The notes beneath the pieces were generated by a model. The model did no database searches. It had not been told where the DNA came from and saw nothing but the letters and a program-made list of their open reading frames with translations. DNA of 49,274 nucleotides from the NCBI GenBank assembly GCA_021775615.1, contig JAJFHL010000086.1, positions 1-49,274 on the forward strand, read 5' to 3'. Positions within the stretch are counted from its first letter, which is position 1. Every line of letters starts with the position of its first letter. This DNA is from Hyphomicrobiales bacterium. Lineage in GTDB: Bacteria > Pseudomonadota > Alphaproteobacteria > Rhizobiales > JAJFHB01. A program made the translations under genes and the position numbers. Shown here one piece after another: positions 15,246 through 24,259 of this stretch.

Positions 15246-16193
15246 ATGCTGGACGCCTATCAGGAATCACTGCTGATCTTTTTCGGCATCAACCTGATTG
15301 CCGCCTTCAGCTTCTACCTGCCGTTCAAGACCGGCCAGGTGTCGCTGGGCCAGGCCGGCTTCATGGGTGTGGGCGCCTATGCGGCGGGCATCATCACCAC
15401 CAAGCTCGGACTCTACTTCCCGCTCGGCCTTGCCACCAGCGCCGTGGTTTCCGCCATCGTCGGCCTCATGGTCGGGTTCCCGGCGCTGCGCATCAAGGGC
15501 ATCTATCTCCTGCTCCTGACGCTGGGGTTCGGGCAGATCGTCCAGGTGGTGGCGCTGACCTGGGACTATACCGGCGCCCATAACGGTTTCCAGGGCATTC
15601 CCAAGCAGGACAACCTCCTGCTCTACATTTACGGCGTTCTCGTCGTGATCGTCCTGTTTTTCTTCCGGCTGGAGCGCTCCAGCCTGGGGCGCGCGATGGT
15701 GGCGATCCACGGTGACGAGGACGCGGCCGAAGTGATGGGCATCGACATCGTGCGCATCAAGCTCTTCGCCTTCTCCATCGGCGCCGCCTTTGCCGGTATG
15801 GCGGGGTGCATGTTCGCGCATATGACGACCTATGTGGATTCGCTGACCTTCGGAATTCTGCTGGCGGTCAACATCTTGATGTTCGTCGTGGTCGGCGGCG
15901 GCACGACCTTCCTGGGACCGATCGTCGGCACCATCGGTCTCTACTTCCTGCCCGAAATGCTGCGCACCCTGCGCGAGTGGATGGAACTCATCCCCATCGA
16001 ATGGACGGAGAACTCGGAGTTTCTTACCAGCGCCTATGACTGGCTCTACGATTTCTTCGACTTCGAAAACGAGAAGCGCTGGATCGCCTATGCCATCATC
16101 ATCATCCTGATGATGATCTGGCGGCCTCAGGGCCTGATGAGCCGCGACCTGGTGAAGCGCTGGGGCCGGCGGCTGACGGGGTCCAGGGCATGA
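15246..16193 (+). CDS. livM: Branched-chain amino acid ABC transporter permease LivM
   Basis: The 315-residue protein has about nine membrane helices. It carries LivM landmarks: GQVSLGQAGFMGVGAYAAGI (residues 30-49), a GIYLLLLTLGFGQI helix, FQGIPK, and the conserved cytoplasmic loop RSSLGRAMVAIHGDEDAAEVMGI. The C-terminus ends MMIWRPQGLM. It has a longer acidic periplasmic or loop segment near residues 245-275 (EWTENSEFLTS...) than the textbook LivM. The start is four bases after livH, and the stop overlaps livG by four bases. Confidence 0.85.
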   Translation: MLDAYQESLLIFFGINLIAAFSFYLPFKTGQVSLGQAGFMGVGAYAAGIITTKLGLYFPLGLATSAVVSAIVGLMVGFPALRIKGIYLLLLTLGFGQIVQVVALTWDYTGAHNGFQGIPKQDNLLLYIYGVLVVIVLFFFRLERSSLGRAMVAIHGDEDAAEVMGIDIVRIKLFAFSIGAAFAGMAGCMFAHMTTYVDSLTFGILLAVNILMFVVVGGGTTFLGPIVGTIGLYFLPEMLRTLREWMELIPIEWTENSEFLTSAYDWLYDFFDFENEKRWIAYAIIIILMMIWRPQGLMSRDLVKRWGRRLTGSRA

Positions 16194-16987
16194 GCGCGGC
16201 GGCACCCATACTGCAGCTTGACGGCATCACCAAGAAGTTCGGCGGCTTCACCGCGCTGAGCGACGTGCATTTCACGGTCGAAGAAAAGGTCATCCATGCG
16301 GTGATCGGCCCCAACGGCGCCGGCAAGACGACGCTGTTCAACGTGATCTCGGGCATGTTCGGCGCCGAGGCCGGCTCGCTCCTGTTCAAGGGCGAGAACA
16401 TCGACCGCGCCAAGCCGCACAAACGCGCCAATATGGGGATCGCCCGCACGTTCCAGAACATTCGCCTGTTCGAGGATCTTTCGGTGCTCGAAAACGTCCA
16501 GGTGTCGCAGCACGGCCGGCATTTTCCCTCGATCTGGTCGGCGGTGCGGCATGCGATTTTTCATGCGCCGTTTTCCCGCGGTGCCCAGGAAATCGAGATG
16601 GAAGACTACGCCATGGAACTGCTCGAGTTCCTCGGCATCGCCCATGCCCGCGACACAAACGCCGCCGACCTCGCCTTCGGCGAGCGCCGGCTTGTGGAGA
16701 TCGCCCGGGCGCTGGCGGCCAATCCGGCGATCATGCTGCTGGACGAACCGGCGGCCGGCATGAACCCGTCGGAGACGGAAAATCTCGATGAGATCCTGAC
16801 CCGGCTGCGCGACGAAAAGGGCATCACCATTCTCCTCGTCGAGCATGACATGAACCTGGTCATGGGCCTGTCGGACTATGTGACGGTGCTTAATTTCGGC
16901 GAGAAGATCGCCGAGGGCGCGCCCGAAGCGGTGCAAAGCGACCCGGACGTGATCGCCGCCTATCTCGGCACCGACGAAGAGATTTAA
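16190..16987 (+). CDS. livG: Branched-chain amino acid ABC transporter ATPase LivG
   Basis: This 265-residue ATPase has Walker A GPNGAGKTTLFN, the LivG-specific GIARTFQNIRLFEDLSVLENV, signature DLAFGERRLVEIARAL, Walker B AIMLLDEPAAGMNPSE and H-loop LLVEHDMNLVM. AFGERR replaces the canonical LSGGQQ, as is usual in LivG (LSYGxQR). The ATG overlaps the end of livM by four bases, which indicates translational coupling. It would pair with LivF to drive the transporter, and the only livF in view lies 8.7 kb away on the opposite strand. Confidence 0.85.
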   Translation: MSAAAPILQLDGITKKFGGFTALSDVHFTVEEKVIHAVIGPNGAGKTTLFNVISGMFGAEAGSLLFKGENIDRAKPHKRANMGIARTFQNIRLFEDLSVLENVQVSQHGRHFPSIWSAVRHAIFHAPFSRGAQEIEMEDYAMELLEFLGIAHARDTNAADLAFGERRLVEIARALAANPAIMLLDEPAAGMNPSETENLDEILTRLRDEKGITILLVEHDMNLVMGLSDYVTVLNFGEKIAEGAPEAVQSDPDVIAAYLGTDEEI

Positions 16988-16988
16988 G

Positions 16989-17012
16989 TACCGTCAAGCT
17001 TACGGTGTTTTT
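16989..17012 (+). terminator. Weak Rho-independent terminator after livG
   Basis: Directly after the livG stop codon, ACCGT and ACGGT pair around a 7-base loop and are followed by GTTTTT. The stem is short, so termination may be partial. Confidence 0.45.
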
Positions 17013-17080
17013 GCCCCGCACGCGATGAAATCCGCGGGCGTTTGTGATCGGCGGCCTGGCCGACATCGGCTGCCAGCACC

Positions 17081-17980
17081 TCAAATCCCGTCAGCGCGGT
17101 ACCGATCCAGCAGCCAGGCTTCGAGCGCAAGAGCGGCGGGTTTCAGACGGTCCGAGGGCGGCGTGACGATGTAGTACGGATGGATTGCTGGAATGCTCTG
17201 GTCGAAAATCCGGATGAGCCTTCCTTCCTTCAAGTCATGCTGGACCGTGGCGGCATCTCCCAACGCAACACCATGTCCGGCTCGCGCGGCCTGCAGGGAG
17301 AGATGGGCGCTGTCGAACACGATGTCGCGTCGTGGCCCCATATCAACGACACCGGCTGCCGCAAACCACCGTGACCAGGTCTCCTTGTTGTAATCGTGAA
17401 GCAGGTTGCATTTCAGCAAGTGGGAGGCGTCCCGGATTGAGCGCTGATTTCCAACAAATTTCGGGCTGCATACCGGAAAAAACTCCGGATGGCCAAGAAG
17501 CACAACGCGCTTGTCGGGGTGTTCGGCACTTCCATATGCGATGGCCAGATCCGCATCTTCACCCTGCACCGGGTGGTGCCAAAAGTCGGTTACGACGTGG
17601 ACATGGAGTTTGGCATATGTGTCAAGAAACTCACCCAGCGCCGGTACAAACCAGTTGGCTCCGAGACCCGGCACACATGAGACCGTGAGGTCGCCTTCGA
17701 TTTCTCCGTTGGAAATCTCGCCGGCCGCTCTGGCCAAGAGATCGATTGCCCGGGTGACCGAGACCAGCAGCCTTTGTCCCTCCGCGGTTAGACGCACGGG
17801 CTTGTGCTGGCGGTCGAACAACCGGGCGTCCAAAAGGTCTTCCAGTTTCTTGATCTGCTGGCTCACCGCACTGTGTGTCACTCCAAGTTCGTCAGCGGCC
17901 CGCGCCATGTTGTTCTGGCGGGCAACCGCCTCAAATACACGCATGGCGTTGAGAGGTAAAAATTGTCGTTTGAACAGCAT
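17081..17980 (-). CDS. LysR-family transcriptional regulator (GcvA-like)
   Basis: The 299-residue protein has an N-terminal winged helix-turn-helix (residues 8-67: LNAMRVFEAVARQNNMARAA...THSAVSQQIKKLEDLL). An effector-binding domain with the GcvA-type pattern follows (LTVSCVPGLGANWFVPAL, DLAIAYG, HLSLQAARAGHGVALG). It is transcribed divergently from the amidinohydrolase gene. A 19-bp palindrome lies between the two starts and is the probable operator. By position it should regulate the amidinohydrolase and Pot-like transporter genes in response to their substrate. Codon use and base composition are less GC-rich than in the flanking liv genes. Confidence 0.85.
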   Translation of the reverse strand: MLFKRQFLPLNAMRVFEAVARQNNMARAADELGVTHSAVSQQIKKLEDLLDARLFDRQHKPVRLTAEGQRLLVSVTRAIDLLARAAGEISNGEIEGDLTVSCVPGLGANWFVPALGEFLDTYAKLHVHVVTDFWHHPVQGEDADLAIAYGSAEHPDKRVVLLGHPEFFPVCSPKFVGNQRSIRDASHLLKCNLLHDYNKETWSRWFAAAGVVDMGPRRDIVFDSAHLSLQAARAGHGVALGDAATVQHDLKEGRLIRIFDQSIPAIHPYYIVTPPSDRLKPAALALEAWLLDRYRADGI

Positions 17981-18095
17981 CTCGAAAACCCATCATCGGT
18001 CGTCATGGCATCCGATGCGATCTCGGCAAACAGGTTGAAAACCGGCCAACCTTTCCGAATGGCCCTGTCCTGCCGAATGGCTCGGACGACTCTCT

Positions 18096-18114
18096 TTGTA
18101 AGTTAAACTTACAA
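18096..18114. promoter_or_regulatory. 19-bp perfect palindrome, probable LysR operator
   Basis: TTGTAAGTT-A-AACTTACAA has perfect 9-bp arms around one central base and fits the T-N11-A LysR box. It lies in the AT-rich divergent intergenic region, about 115 bases from the lysR start and 110 bases from the amidinohydrolase start. An AT-rich stretch with TATAAC and TAATAC (18139-18165) downstream may hold the -10 elements. Confidence 0.6.
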
Positions 18115-18223
18115 CAATCGTCAATATTTCGCGTTTTTGTATAACAGAATTACATAATACCGTTGAGCGACGATTGAAACGATACGCGGCACGCGACGAT
18201 CATCCCCATCAAACGGAGACGGC

Positions 18224-19156
18224 ATGAGCGCAACGAATTCTGACAATCAGCTGGCAGGCTCAAACATCGGCCGGGATGGGACACGATGGGGCGTCACCGC
18301 TCAGACGGGCATATTGACCAGTGTCCTTCTAGGTAAACCCGACCACTTTCGCTGGGTGCCGCTCAACTCCATCTCGGCCGTTACCTTGGCCAACATGAAA
18401 CAGATGGGCCTGCGCTTCGACAAGCAAAAGGCTATGAAGCAGCACCGTGAAATGGTGGATGTCTACGAGGCCAATGGCGTGGCCTGTCATTTTGTCGAAG
18501 CGGACGAAGGACTGCCATCCAGCGTCTTTACCCGGGACTCCAGCTTCATGACCCCGTGGGGCGCCGACATCACCCGCCTTCAAACGCCTCCCAGGCGGCA
18601 GGACTATTCCATCGTGTCGGAGTTCTATCGCTCAGCCGGCATACCCATCTGGAAATGGGTCACCGCCGATCATTTTGAAGGCGGCGACTTCGTCATTGTG
18701 AAACCCGGGGTCGCCTTACTCGGCTGGACCGGCGACCGCTCGACCGAAGCCGGAGCAGAGCAGGTCGCGGGATGGCTAGGGGAGAAGGACTGGGAGGCCT
18801 ACATCGTTCCGATTCCTCCCCAGTTCGTTCACATGGACGCCGTCGTGGTGATGCTGGAACAGGGGCTGGCACTTGTTTGCGAAGACGCCCTACCCGCCTA
18901 CGCGCTCGAATGGCTTGATGCACACGGGATTGACCGCATCCGGGTCGAGTATGCCGATTGCGTCAAACTCGGAGGAAATCTGGTGAGTCTCGGCAACCGC
19001 CGCGTTCTCTCCATGGCTCACAACGTCAATGTGAACGCACGGCTTGAGGCGGAGGGCTTTGAGGTTACGGCGGTGGACTACGACATGTTCGCGCTTGGGG
19101 GAGGCGGCGTCCACTGTTCCTGCCACGAGCTTCATCGCGAACCGGACGTCTCTTAG
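18224..19156 (+). CDS. Amidinohydrolase/amidinotransferase-superfamily enzyme (DDAH/arginine deiminase-like)
   Basis: This 310-residue enzyme has the catalytic set of the guanidine-modifying superfamily: FTRDSSF (Asp105), HFEGGDF (Glu152, Asp155), VHMDAVV (His203, Asp205) and GGGGVHCSC (catalytic Cys298, with Cys300 two residues on). Superfamily members hydrolyse or transfer the amidino group of arginine, methylarginines, agmatine or related guanidines through a Cys-amidino intermediate. The length suits DDAH-like or single-domain hydrolases better than arginine deiminase of about 410 residues. It heads a + strand cluster with a polyamine-type ABC importer, so a guanidino compound taken up by that importer is the likely substrate (inference). 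Confidence 0.75.
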   Translation: MSATNSDNQLAGSNIGRDGTRWGVTAQTGILTSVLLGKPDHFRWVPLNSISAVTLANMKQMGLRFDKQKAMKQHREMVDVYEANGVACHFVEADEGLPSSVFTRDSSFMTPWGADITRLQTPPRRQDYSIVSEFYRSAGIPIWKWVTADHFEGGDFVIVKPGVALLGWTGDRSTEAGAEQVAGWLGEKDWEAYIVPIPPQFVHMDAVVVMLEQGLALVCEDALPAYALEWLDAHGIDRIRVEYADCVKLGGNLVSLGNRRVLSMAHNVNVNARLEAEGFEVTAVDYDMFALGGGGVHCSCHELHREPDVS

Positions 19157-19235
19157 GGCGCGCTAGTTCACCTGGCGCGCCGACCGAAGCGGTACGCATG
19201 CACCTACCTGGGGGCAAAACCAAAGGAGGAGTTCC

Positions 19236-20381
19236 ATGAAACAGGCAGATTCAAAGCCGACGCAAATCCTGCGCACGAGATCATACACCGAGGTTGATCG
19301 CAGAACGGTCATGAAGGGCATGGCCGCGGCCGGAGCGGTTGCGGCGATGGGCCTGCCGTCGCAAAAGGCGGAGGCGGCCCGCGCGCTCAGCTATGTCGGT
19401 TGGGAGGGGTATGACACGTTCCTTCAGGCAGGTGATTTTCCTGCGAAAAACGACCTGGACCTTCAGAAGACCTACATTTCGACTGCTGATGAAATCATCA
19501 CGAAGCTTAGGTTGGATGCCAGTCAAGTTGATCTGTGTACGCCATATTTCATCCACGACGACTTTCTCGCCAAGGAAAAGTTACTGCAGCCGATTGACCT
19601 CAGCAAAATTCCAAACTTCGAGAAGATCCATCCGACGATCATCTCCTACACCGAAGGCAACATGTCGGAAGGCGGGGCCTGGTACTCAGTGCCGATGACA
19701 TATGGATCGATCTGCATGATGTACAACGCGGACAGGATTCCACAACCGACATCATGGACCGACATGCTGAAGGATGAATACAAAGGCAAAGTTGCGATTA
19801 CCAACGACTATCCCGGCAACCTATTTGCCTGGGCGCGCGTGGCGGGCGTCGAACAGCCGAACCGGATGACCCATGCCGAGCTTGACCACGTGGTGAAGGC
19901 GCTTATCAAGCTAAAGAAAGACCACCTTCGGACAATCGCATCGAGCTACGGTGAACTGATCAATCTGCTTGCCAGTGGCGAAGTCGTGATCTCGCAAGGC
20001 TGGGAGCCCGTTTCGGTATGGGTCGGCGACAAGGTCAACATCAAGCCGGCATATCCGAAAGAGAAGTCGATGGGCTTCATTGAGGGATACTCCATCGGCC
20101 ACGGTTCCGGCAATGTGGATGACGCGCATGCGTTCATCAATAATGCCTTATCGATGGAAGGTCAGTTGGCGGGCGGTCAGGGAAACAGCATGCCCGTGGT
20201 AACCGGCGAAGCCATGGCCAAGATCAGCGACGGCAATAAGGCACTCTATAACTATGACGCGCTGGATGACTATTTCCAGGTAAAGACGGATGTTGTGCCG
20301 ATGTATGCGCTTGAGGCCGATGGAAAACATGCGACCTGGGACGACTATCAAGAGGCGTGGGAACGGGTGCTGAAAGGGTAG
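19236..20381 (+). CDS. Periplasmic substrate-binding protein, PotD-like, probable Tat export
   Basis: A strong AAAGGAGGAG precedes the ATG at 19236. The 381-residue protein starts with a twin-arginine-like leader (DRRTVMKGMAAAGAVAAMG, residues 21-39; likely cleaved after AEA near 47). The fold is that of polyamine-binding PotD/family 1 solute-binding proteins: LSYVGWEGYD, VPMTYGSICMMYN, SWTDMLKDEYKGKVA, EPVSVWVGD and a C-terminal WDDYQEAWERVL. Polyamine-specific acidic residues cannot be confirmed by eye. It delivers substrate to the permeases encoded just downstream. Confidence 0.8.
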   Translation: MKQADSKPTQILRTRSYTEVDRRTVMKGMAAAGAVAAMGLPSQKAEAARALSYVGWEGYDTFLQAGDFPAKNDLDLQKTYISTADEIITKLRLDASQVDLCTPYFIHDDFLAKEKLLQPIDLSKIPNFEKIHPTIISYTEGNMSEGGAWYSVPMTYGSICMMYNADRIPQPTSWTDMLKDEYKGKVAITNDYPGNLFAWARVAGVEQPNRMTHAELDHVVKALIKLKKDHLRTIASSYGELINLLASGEVVISQGWEPVSVWVGDKVNIKPAYPKEKSMGFIEGYSIGHGSGNVDDAHAFINNALSMEGQLAGGQGNSMPVVTGEAMAKISDGNKALYNYDALDDYFQVKTDVVPMYALEADGKHATWDDYQEAWERVLKG

Positions 20382-20470
20382 CCGCGGCGATACCGGTGCA
20401 AACTTACCGTCCGTGCTAGTTTCCGTTCTTTGCTGACAAGCATCCGGCTTACTTGAAGCAGGCAGGTCCA

Positions 20471-21568
20471 ATGTCTCAACAAGATCGCCTGGCGACACAA
20501 CCGAACGAGGACGAGGAGATCCTGGTTCGGTTACGCAATCTTTCCAAGAGGTACGGACGCACGCAGGCGGTGCAGGCGCTTGATCTGGACATCCGCAAGG
20601 GTGAGTTCTTTGCCCTTCTTGGGCCGTCCGGTTGCGGCAAGACAACGCTTCTGAACCTGATCGGCGGCTTCGCTGCCCCATCGACCGGCGTGATTGAAAT
20701 CGACGGCAGGGACGTAACGGCACTCGGCCCGGAACGACGCCGAACAAACATGGTGTTCCAGGGGTACGGGCTCTTCCCGCACATGACGGTCAGACAAAAC
20801 ATCACTTATGGGCTGCAAATTGCAAAGACGCCTCCGGACGAAACCAAGCAGCGGGTTGCCAGGGTCACATCTCTCGTCCATTTGACGGACCTGGAACACC
20901 GATTGCCTGCCGAACTTTCCGGCGGTCAGCAACAGCGTGTGGCGCTTGCGCGTGCGCTTGTTATGGAACCGGCGGTTTTGCTTCTGGACGAACCTCTCGC
21001 CGCTCTTGACCTCAAACTCAGAAAGGCGGTGCAGGAGGAGCTTCGGCACCTCCACCGAGCCATCGGCGGGACGTTTATGTTTGTGACGCACGACCAGACC
21101 GAAGCAATGGCTCTGGCAAATCGCATTGCTGTAATGCAGGACGGGAGGATCGTGCAGCAGGGTACCCCCGAAGAAATCTACGCCAATCCGGCATCGGAGT
21201 TCGTGGCTGGATTCATTGGAGAGGCGAATATTCTCCATGGGCGGCGCATATCCGGAAGGATCGAGTTGGATGGCGGCATCGTGATGGCGGACAAGGGCCC
21301 CGACCGGCGCGTGATCGTGGTGGTCAGACCGGACGATGTATTCGTAACGGACGAGACCACACCGGAAGCTCTTGAGGTTGCGCTGCCGGGCATGGTGAAG
21401 GACCGAATTTACCTAGGCACTCACGACAGTCTCAAAGTAACCCTCGATTGCGGTCATGACGTGGTTGCATACATCCGCGCCGCGCATGGCGCAGATGCGC
21501 CGGGGATCGGGGATCGGATTCATATCGGGTGGCACACTAGTGGCCGTCGCATTGTCGAGAAAGACTGA
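20471..21568 (+). CDS. ABC transporter ATPase, PotA-like
   Basis: The ATG at 20471 is preferred over an in-frame TTG at 20453. The 365-residue protein has Walker A LLGPSGCGKTTLLN, Q-loop MVFQGYGLFPHMTV, signature ELSGGQQQRVALARAL, Walker B AVLLLDEPLAALD and H-loop FVTHDQTEAMAL. A C-terminal TOBE/OB domain (residues ~245-365) is typical of PotA/FbpC. QGYGLFPH replaces the usual QSYALFPH. It energises import by the two permeases that follow and overlaps the first of them by one base. Confidence 0.85.
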   Translation: MSQQDRLATQPNEDEEILVRLRNLSKRYGRTQAVQALDLDIRKGEFFALLGPSGCGKTTLLNLIGGFAAPSTGVIEIDGRDVTALGPERRRTNMVFQGYGLFPHMTVRQNITYGLQIAKTPPDETKQRVARVTSLVHLTDLEHRLPAELSGGQQQRVALARALVMEPAVLLLDEPLAALDLKLRKAVQEELRHLHRAIGGTFMFVTHDQTEAMALANRIAVMQDGRIVQQGTPEEIYANPASEFVAGFIGEANILHGRRISGRIELDGGIVMADKGPDRRVIVVVRPDDVFVTDETTPEALEVALPGMVKDRIYLGTHDSLKVTLDCGHDVVAYIRAAHGADAPGIGDRIHIGWHTSGRRIVEKD

Positions 21569-22410
21569 TGCGAAACGCCTGGCGTCATCGTTTGACAGTG
21601 CTGCCCGCGGTCGTGACTTTCCTGTTTTTCTTCGCCTTGCCGCTGTGCTTTTTCCTGGTGATCAGTTTTTGGCACTTGAAGCACTACAAGCTGGTGCCCA
21701 ACCTGAGCATGGACAATTATCGGAGGGTCTTTGAGCAGTACTTTGACGCTGGTGTGTTTACGTTCGGCATGGCCCTGCTGATAGCCGCGATCACGACGCT
21801 GCTTGCATTTTTTATCGCCTATTACATTCGCTTCAGATCCCGGCGGTTTGGCGCCGTTCTGCTGTTTGTTGTTCTGGCGACACTGTTTGGGGGCTACCTG
21901 GTCAAGATTTACGCGTGGAAGACCATTCTCGGAACGCAGGGTATCCTGAATTCAATGCTGGGGAGCCTCGGCCTCACGCAAGAACCGATCACTTGGCTGC
22001 TTTACAGCCCGACCGCCGTCGTCGTGACGCTGGTCCATTTCCTGGTGCCATTCGCGATGTTGCCGATGTATGGCTCGCTGCGTGGCGTCGATGATGTACC
22101 TCTCGCGGCTGCAAGGGATCTCGGCGCAAGTGGCAGGCGCGTGCTCGTCGACATCGTCCTGCCGCAATGCCAACCCGGTCTGTTCGCAGCGTTTGCACTT
22201 TCGTTTCTCATATCGGCCGGCGACTACGTCACGCCCCGCCTCGTTGGCGGCCCTCACACATTCATGGTGGGCAATTTCATAGAGAGCCAGTTCGTGAACA
22301 GGTTAAACGCACCCATCGGTTCGGCGTTGTCCTTCACCATACTTGCCGCCTGCCTTGCGACCCTGTTCGCTTTCAAGCGCACTGTCGCCCACCTTCTGAA
22401 AGCGAGGTAG
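21568..22410 (+). CDS. ABC transporter permease, PotB-like
   Basis: This 280-residue protein has six membrane helices. The binding-protein-dependent transport signature (EAA loop) reads DDVPLAAARDLGASGRRVLVDIVLPQ at residues ~175-200, and the periplasmic loops are short. The first helix is LPAVVTFLFFFALPLCFFLV. The ATG overlaps the TGA of the ATPase gene (TGATG), so translation is coupled. With the next gene it forms the heterodimeric channel. The substrate class (polyamine-like cation or guanidine) is inferred from family and context. Confidence 0.85.
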   Translation: MRNAWRHRLTVLPAVVTFLFFFALPLCFFLVISFWHLKHYKLVPNLSMDNYRRVFEQYFDAGVFTFGMALLIAAITTLLAFFIAYYIRFRSRRFGAVLLFVVLATLFGGYLVKIYAWKTILGTQGILNSMLGSLGLTQEPITWLLYSPTAVVVTLVHFLVPFAMLPMYGSLRGVDDVPLAAARDLGASGRRVLVDIVLPQCQPGLFAAFALSFLISAGDYVTPRLVGGPHTFMVGNFIESQFVNRLNAPIGSALSFTILAACLATLFAFKRTVAHLLKAR

Positions 22411-22413
22411 GAT

Positions 22414-23196
22414 ATGTTCTCCGACCGCTCATCGAATTTGACCTGGCACCTGTTCGCCGTGCTTGCCATGGTCTTCATGCTATCGCCTCTGGTTCTTGTC
22501 GTGTTCTTCTCGTTCGGCGAAAACCCGCATTCGACGTTGCCGGTCGGGAAATTGACGCTCGGATGGTACGAGAAGCTGTTTGCGGACCCCAATTTCTGGA
22601 GAGCGCTCAGGAACAGCGCCGTGGTCACGCTTTCTGTCGGCGTGCTTTCCACCGTAATCGGAACCCTGGCCGCGCTCGGTATCGCGCGCTGGCGCGCCAC
22701 AAACGCCGGTGCGGCGCTCACGGTTCTGACGCTGCCGGTGATGATGCCGCCGCTGGTGCTGTCACTGGCGCTCGCCACCATGTTTTCGACGTTCGGCGTC
22801 CGCCTTGGTCTCCACACCGTCATCCCGAGCCATCTCGTGTTTACCCAGCCGTTCGTGATTCTGATCGTTTACGCGCAGATGGCCAACTTCAACTACGCCA
22901 TCATTGACAGCGCACGGGATCTCGGAGCGTCGCCGTTGCGTATTTTCTTTTCGATAATCCTTCCAATCATAAGTCCGACCCTGGTCGGAGCCGCATTGAT
23001 CGCGATGGCCGTATCTCTGGACGATTTCATCATCACCTTTTTCACCATTGGCAGCGGCATGACGTTGCCGACCCTGGTGTGGGGGATGCTCAGGACATCT
23101 CTTGATCCAAGCATCAATGCTCTCGGGACGCTGATTCTCGCCGCGACGATCTCGTCCAGCATGCTGGCGCTCAAGATCACACAATATCGGGGATAG
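22414..23196 (+). CDS. ABC transporter permease, PotC-like
   Basis: The 260-residue protein has six membrane helices and the EAA loop DSARDLGASPLRIFFSIILPIISPT. The PotC-type N-terminus (MVFMLSPLVLVVFFSF) is followed by a WYEKLFADPNFWRALRNS motif typical of this subfamily. It starts three bases after the stop of the PotB-like gene. This completes a full importer set (binding protein, ATPase, two permeases). A gap of 128 bases follows before the deacetylase-like gene, with no terminator seen, so read-through is likely. Confidence 0.85.
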   Translation: MFSDRSSNLTWHLFAVLAMVFMLSPLVLVVFFSFGENPHSTLPVGKLTLGWYEKLFADPNFWRALRNSAVVTLSVGVLSTVIGTLAALGIARWRATNAGAALTVLTLPVMMPPLVLSLALATMFSTFGVRLGLHTVIPSHLVFTQPFVILIVYAQMANFNYAIIDSARDLGASPLRIFFSIILPIISPTLVGAALIAMAVSLDDFIITFFTIGSGMTLPTLVWGMLRTSLDPSINALGTLILAATISSSMLALKITQYRG

Positions 23197-23324
23197 CACT
23201 GCATGCCGCCGCAGCCAGCCGATAACGATGCATGCGCTGCCGTCAACACGGATCGGTCGCGGGAACGCCGTCAGGAGAACGACCTGGGGCGACCGGAGCG
23301 CACAGGTCTTAGGGAGTACGCTGA

Positions 23325-24233
23325 ATGATAGAAAATCCAGTGCCGTGGCCCGGGGGCGCGAGATGCGCCGCCGCGATCACTTTCGACATTGATATGGACA
23401 GCTTCCTGCACCTTGAGTACGGCGATCGTGTGCCAGACATGGTGTGCACAACCTCCTGGCTCCGCTATGACGAAATCGCGGTGCCAAGAATTCTTCGGAT
23501 TTATCGTGAGTTTGACCTGCGCCAAACGTTCTTCTTTCCGGCCTGGTGCATGGAGCAACACCCTGCGATGGTGGAGCTGATTCTCGAAGACGGACACGAA
23601 ATCGGGCATCACGGCTATCTGCATGAAAACCCAAATCAGTTGAGCAGGGAAGACGAACTCTACTGGCTCCAGCGCGCCACTGAGGTGGTGAACCGCATGA
23701 CAGGATCCAAGCCCTTCGGTTACCGTGCGCCCGTCTATAATTTTTCGCGGCACACTGCCGATCTTCTTGCCGCAGAGGGATTTCTCTATGACGCTACGCT
23801 GATGGCGAACGACGTCCCATATGTCATTAAATGTGAATCTGGGACACTCATCGAAATCCCGTCCCACTGGGCGCTCGACGACTGGCCGCAATTCGCCCAC
23901 AACATCGAGCTTGAGTACACGATGACCGTTCGGTCACCGGATGAGGCATTTGCCGTCTACGAGGCGGAGTTTGATGCTGCCTATCGTCATGGTGGGCTTT
24001 GGGTTGCGGTGTGGCACCCCTGGCATGTGGGCCGGCTCGCAAGGGCGGATCGTCTGGTGCAGTTCATCCGCAAGGTAAAGTCAATGGACGATGTCTGGTT
24101 TGCGACGACCCGCGAGATCGCTGAACATGTTTCGCGCTGCGTGGATGATGGATCCTACGATCCAACGGTCGTTAACTTGCCGTACTACACGGGTCCGATC
24201 CCACACGACCAACGGCCTGTGCAAATCAAGTGA
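23325..24233 (+). CDS. NodB-homology (polysaccharide deacetylase/PuuE-like) amidohydrolase
   Basis: The ATG at 23325 follows GGGAG. This 302-residue enzyme has NodB motifs: AITFDID (Asp21, Asp23), GHEIGHHGYLHE (His95/His96/His100), GYRAPVYNF (MT3-like) and a late AVWHPWHVGR. It has no signal peptide, so it is cytosolic, like allantoinase PuuE and the HpPgdA-like subgroup rather than secreted chitin or peptidoglycan deacetylases. Given the neighbours, a ureido, carbamoyl or acylamino bond in a small imported molecule is a better guess than a polysaccharide. The metal-site set looks complete, but the exact ligands need alignment. Confidence 0.7.
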   Translation: MIENPVPWPGGARCAAAITFDIDMDSFLHLEYGDRVPDMVCTTSWLRYDEIAVPRILRIYREFDLRQTFFFPAWCMEQHPAMVELILEDGHEIGHHGYLHENPNQLSREDELYWLQRATEVVNRMTGSKPFGYRAPVYNFSRHTADLLAAEGFLYDATLMANDVPYVIKCESGTLIEIPSHWALDDWPQFAHNIELEYTMTVRSPDEAFAVYEAEFDAAYRHGGLWVAVWHPWHVGRLARADRLVQFIRKVKSMDDVWFATTREIAEHVSRCVDDGSYDPTVVNLPYYTGPIPHDQRPVQIK

Positions 24234-24259
24234 CGCGCATGTGTTGGCGCCGGCTGAAC

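Noticed and set aside
18224-19156. Calling the amidinohydrolase a true arginine deiminase (arcA)
   Set aside because: At 310 residues it is about 100 shorter than typical arginine deiminase, and no arcB/arcC/arcD genes are nearby.
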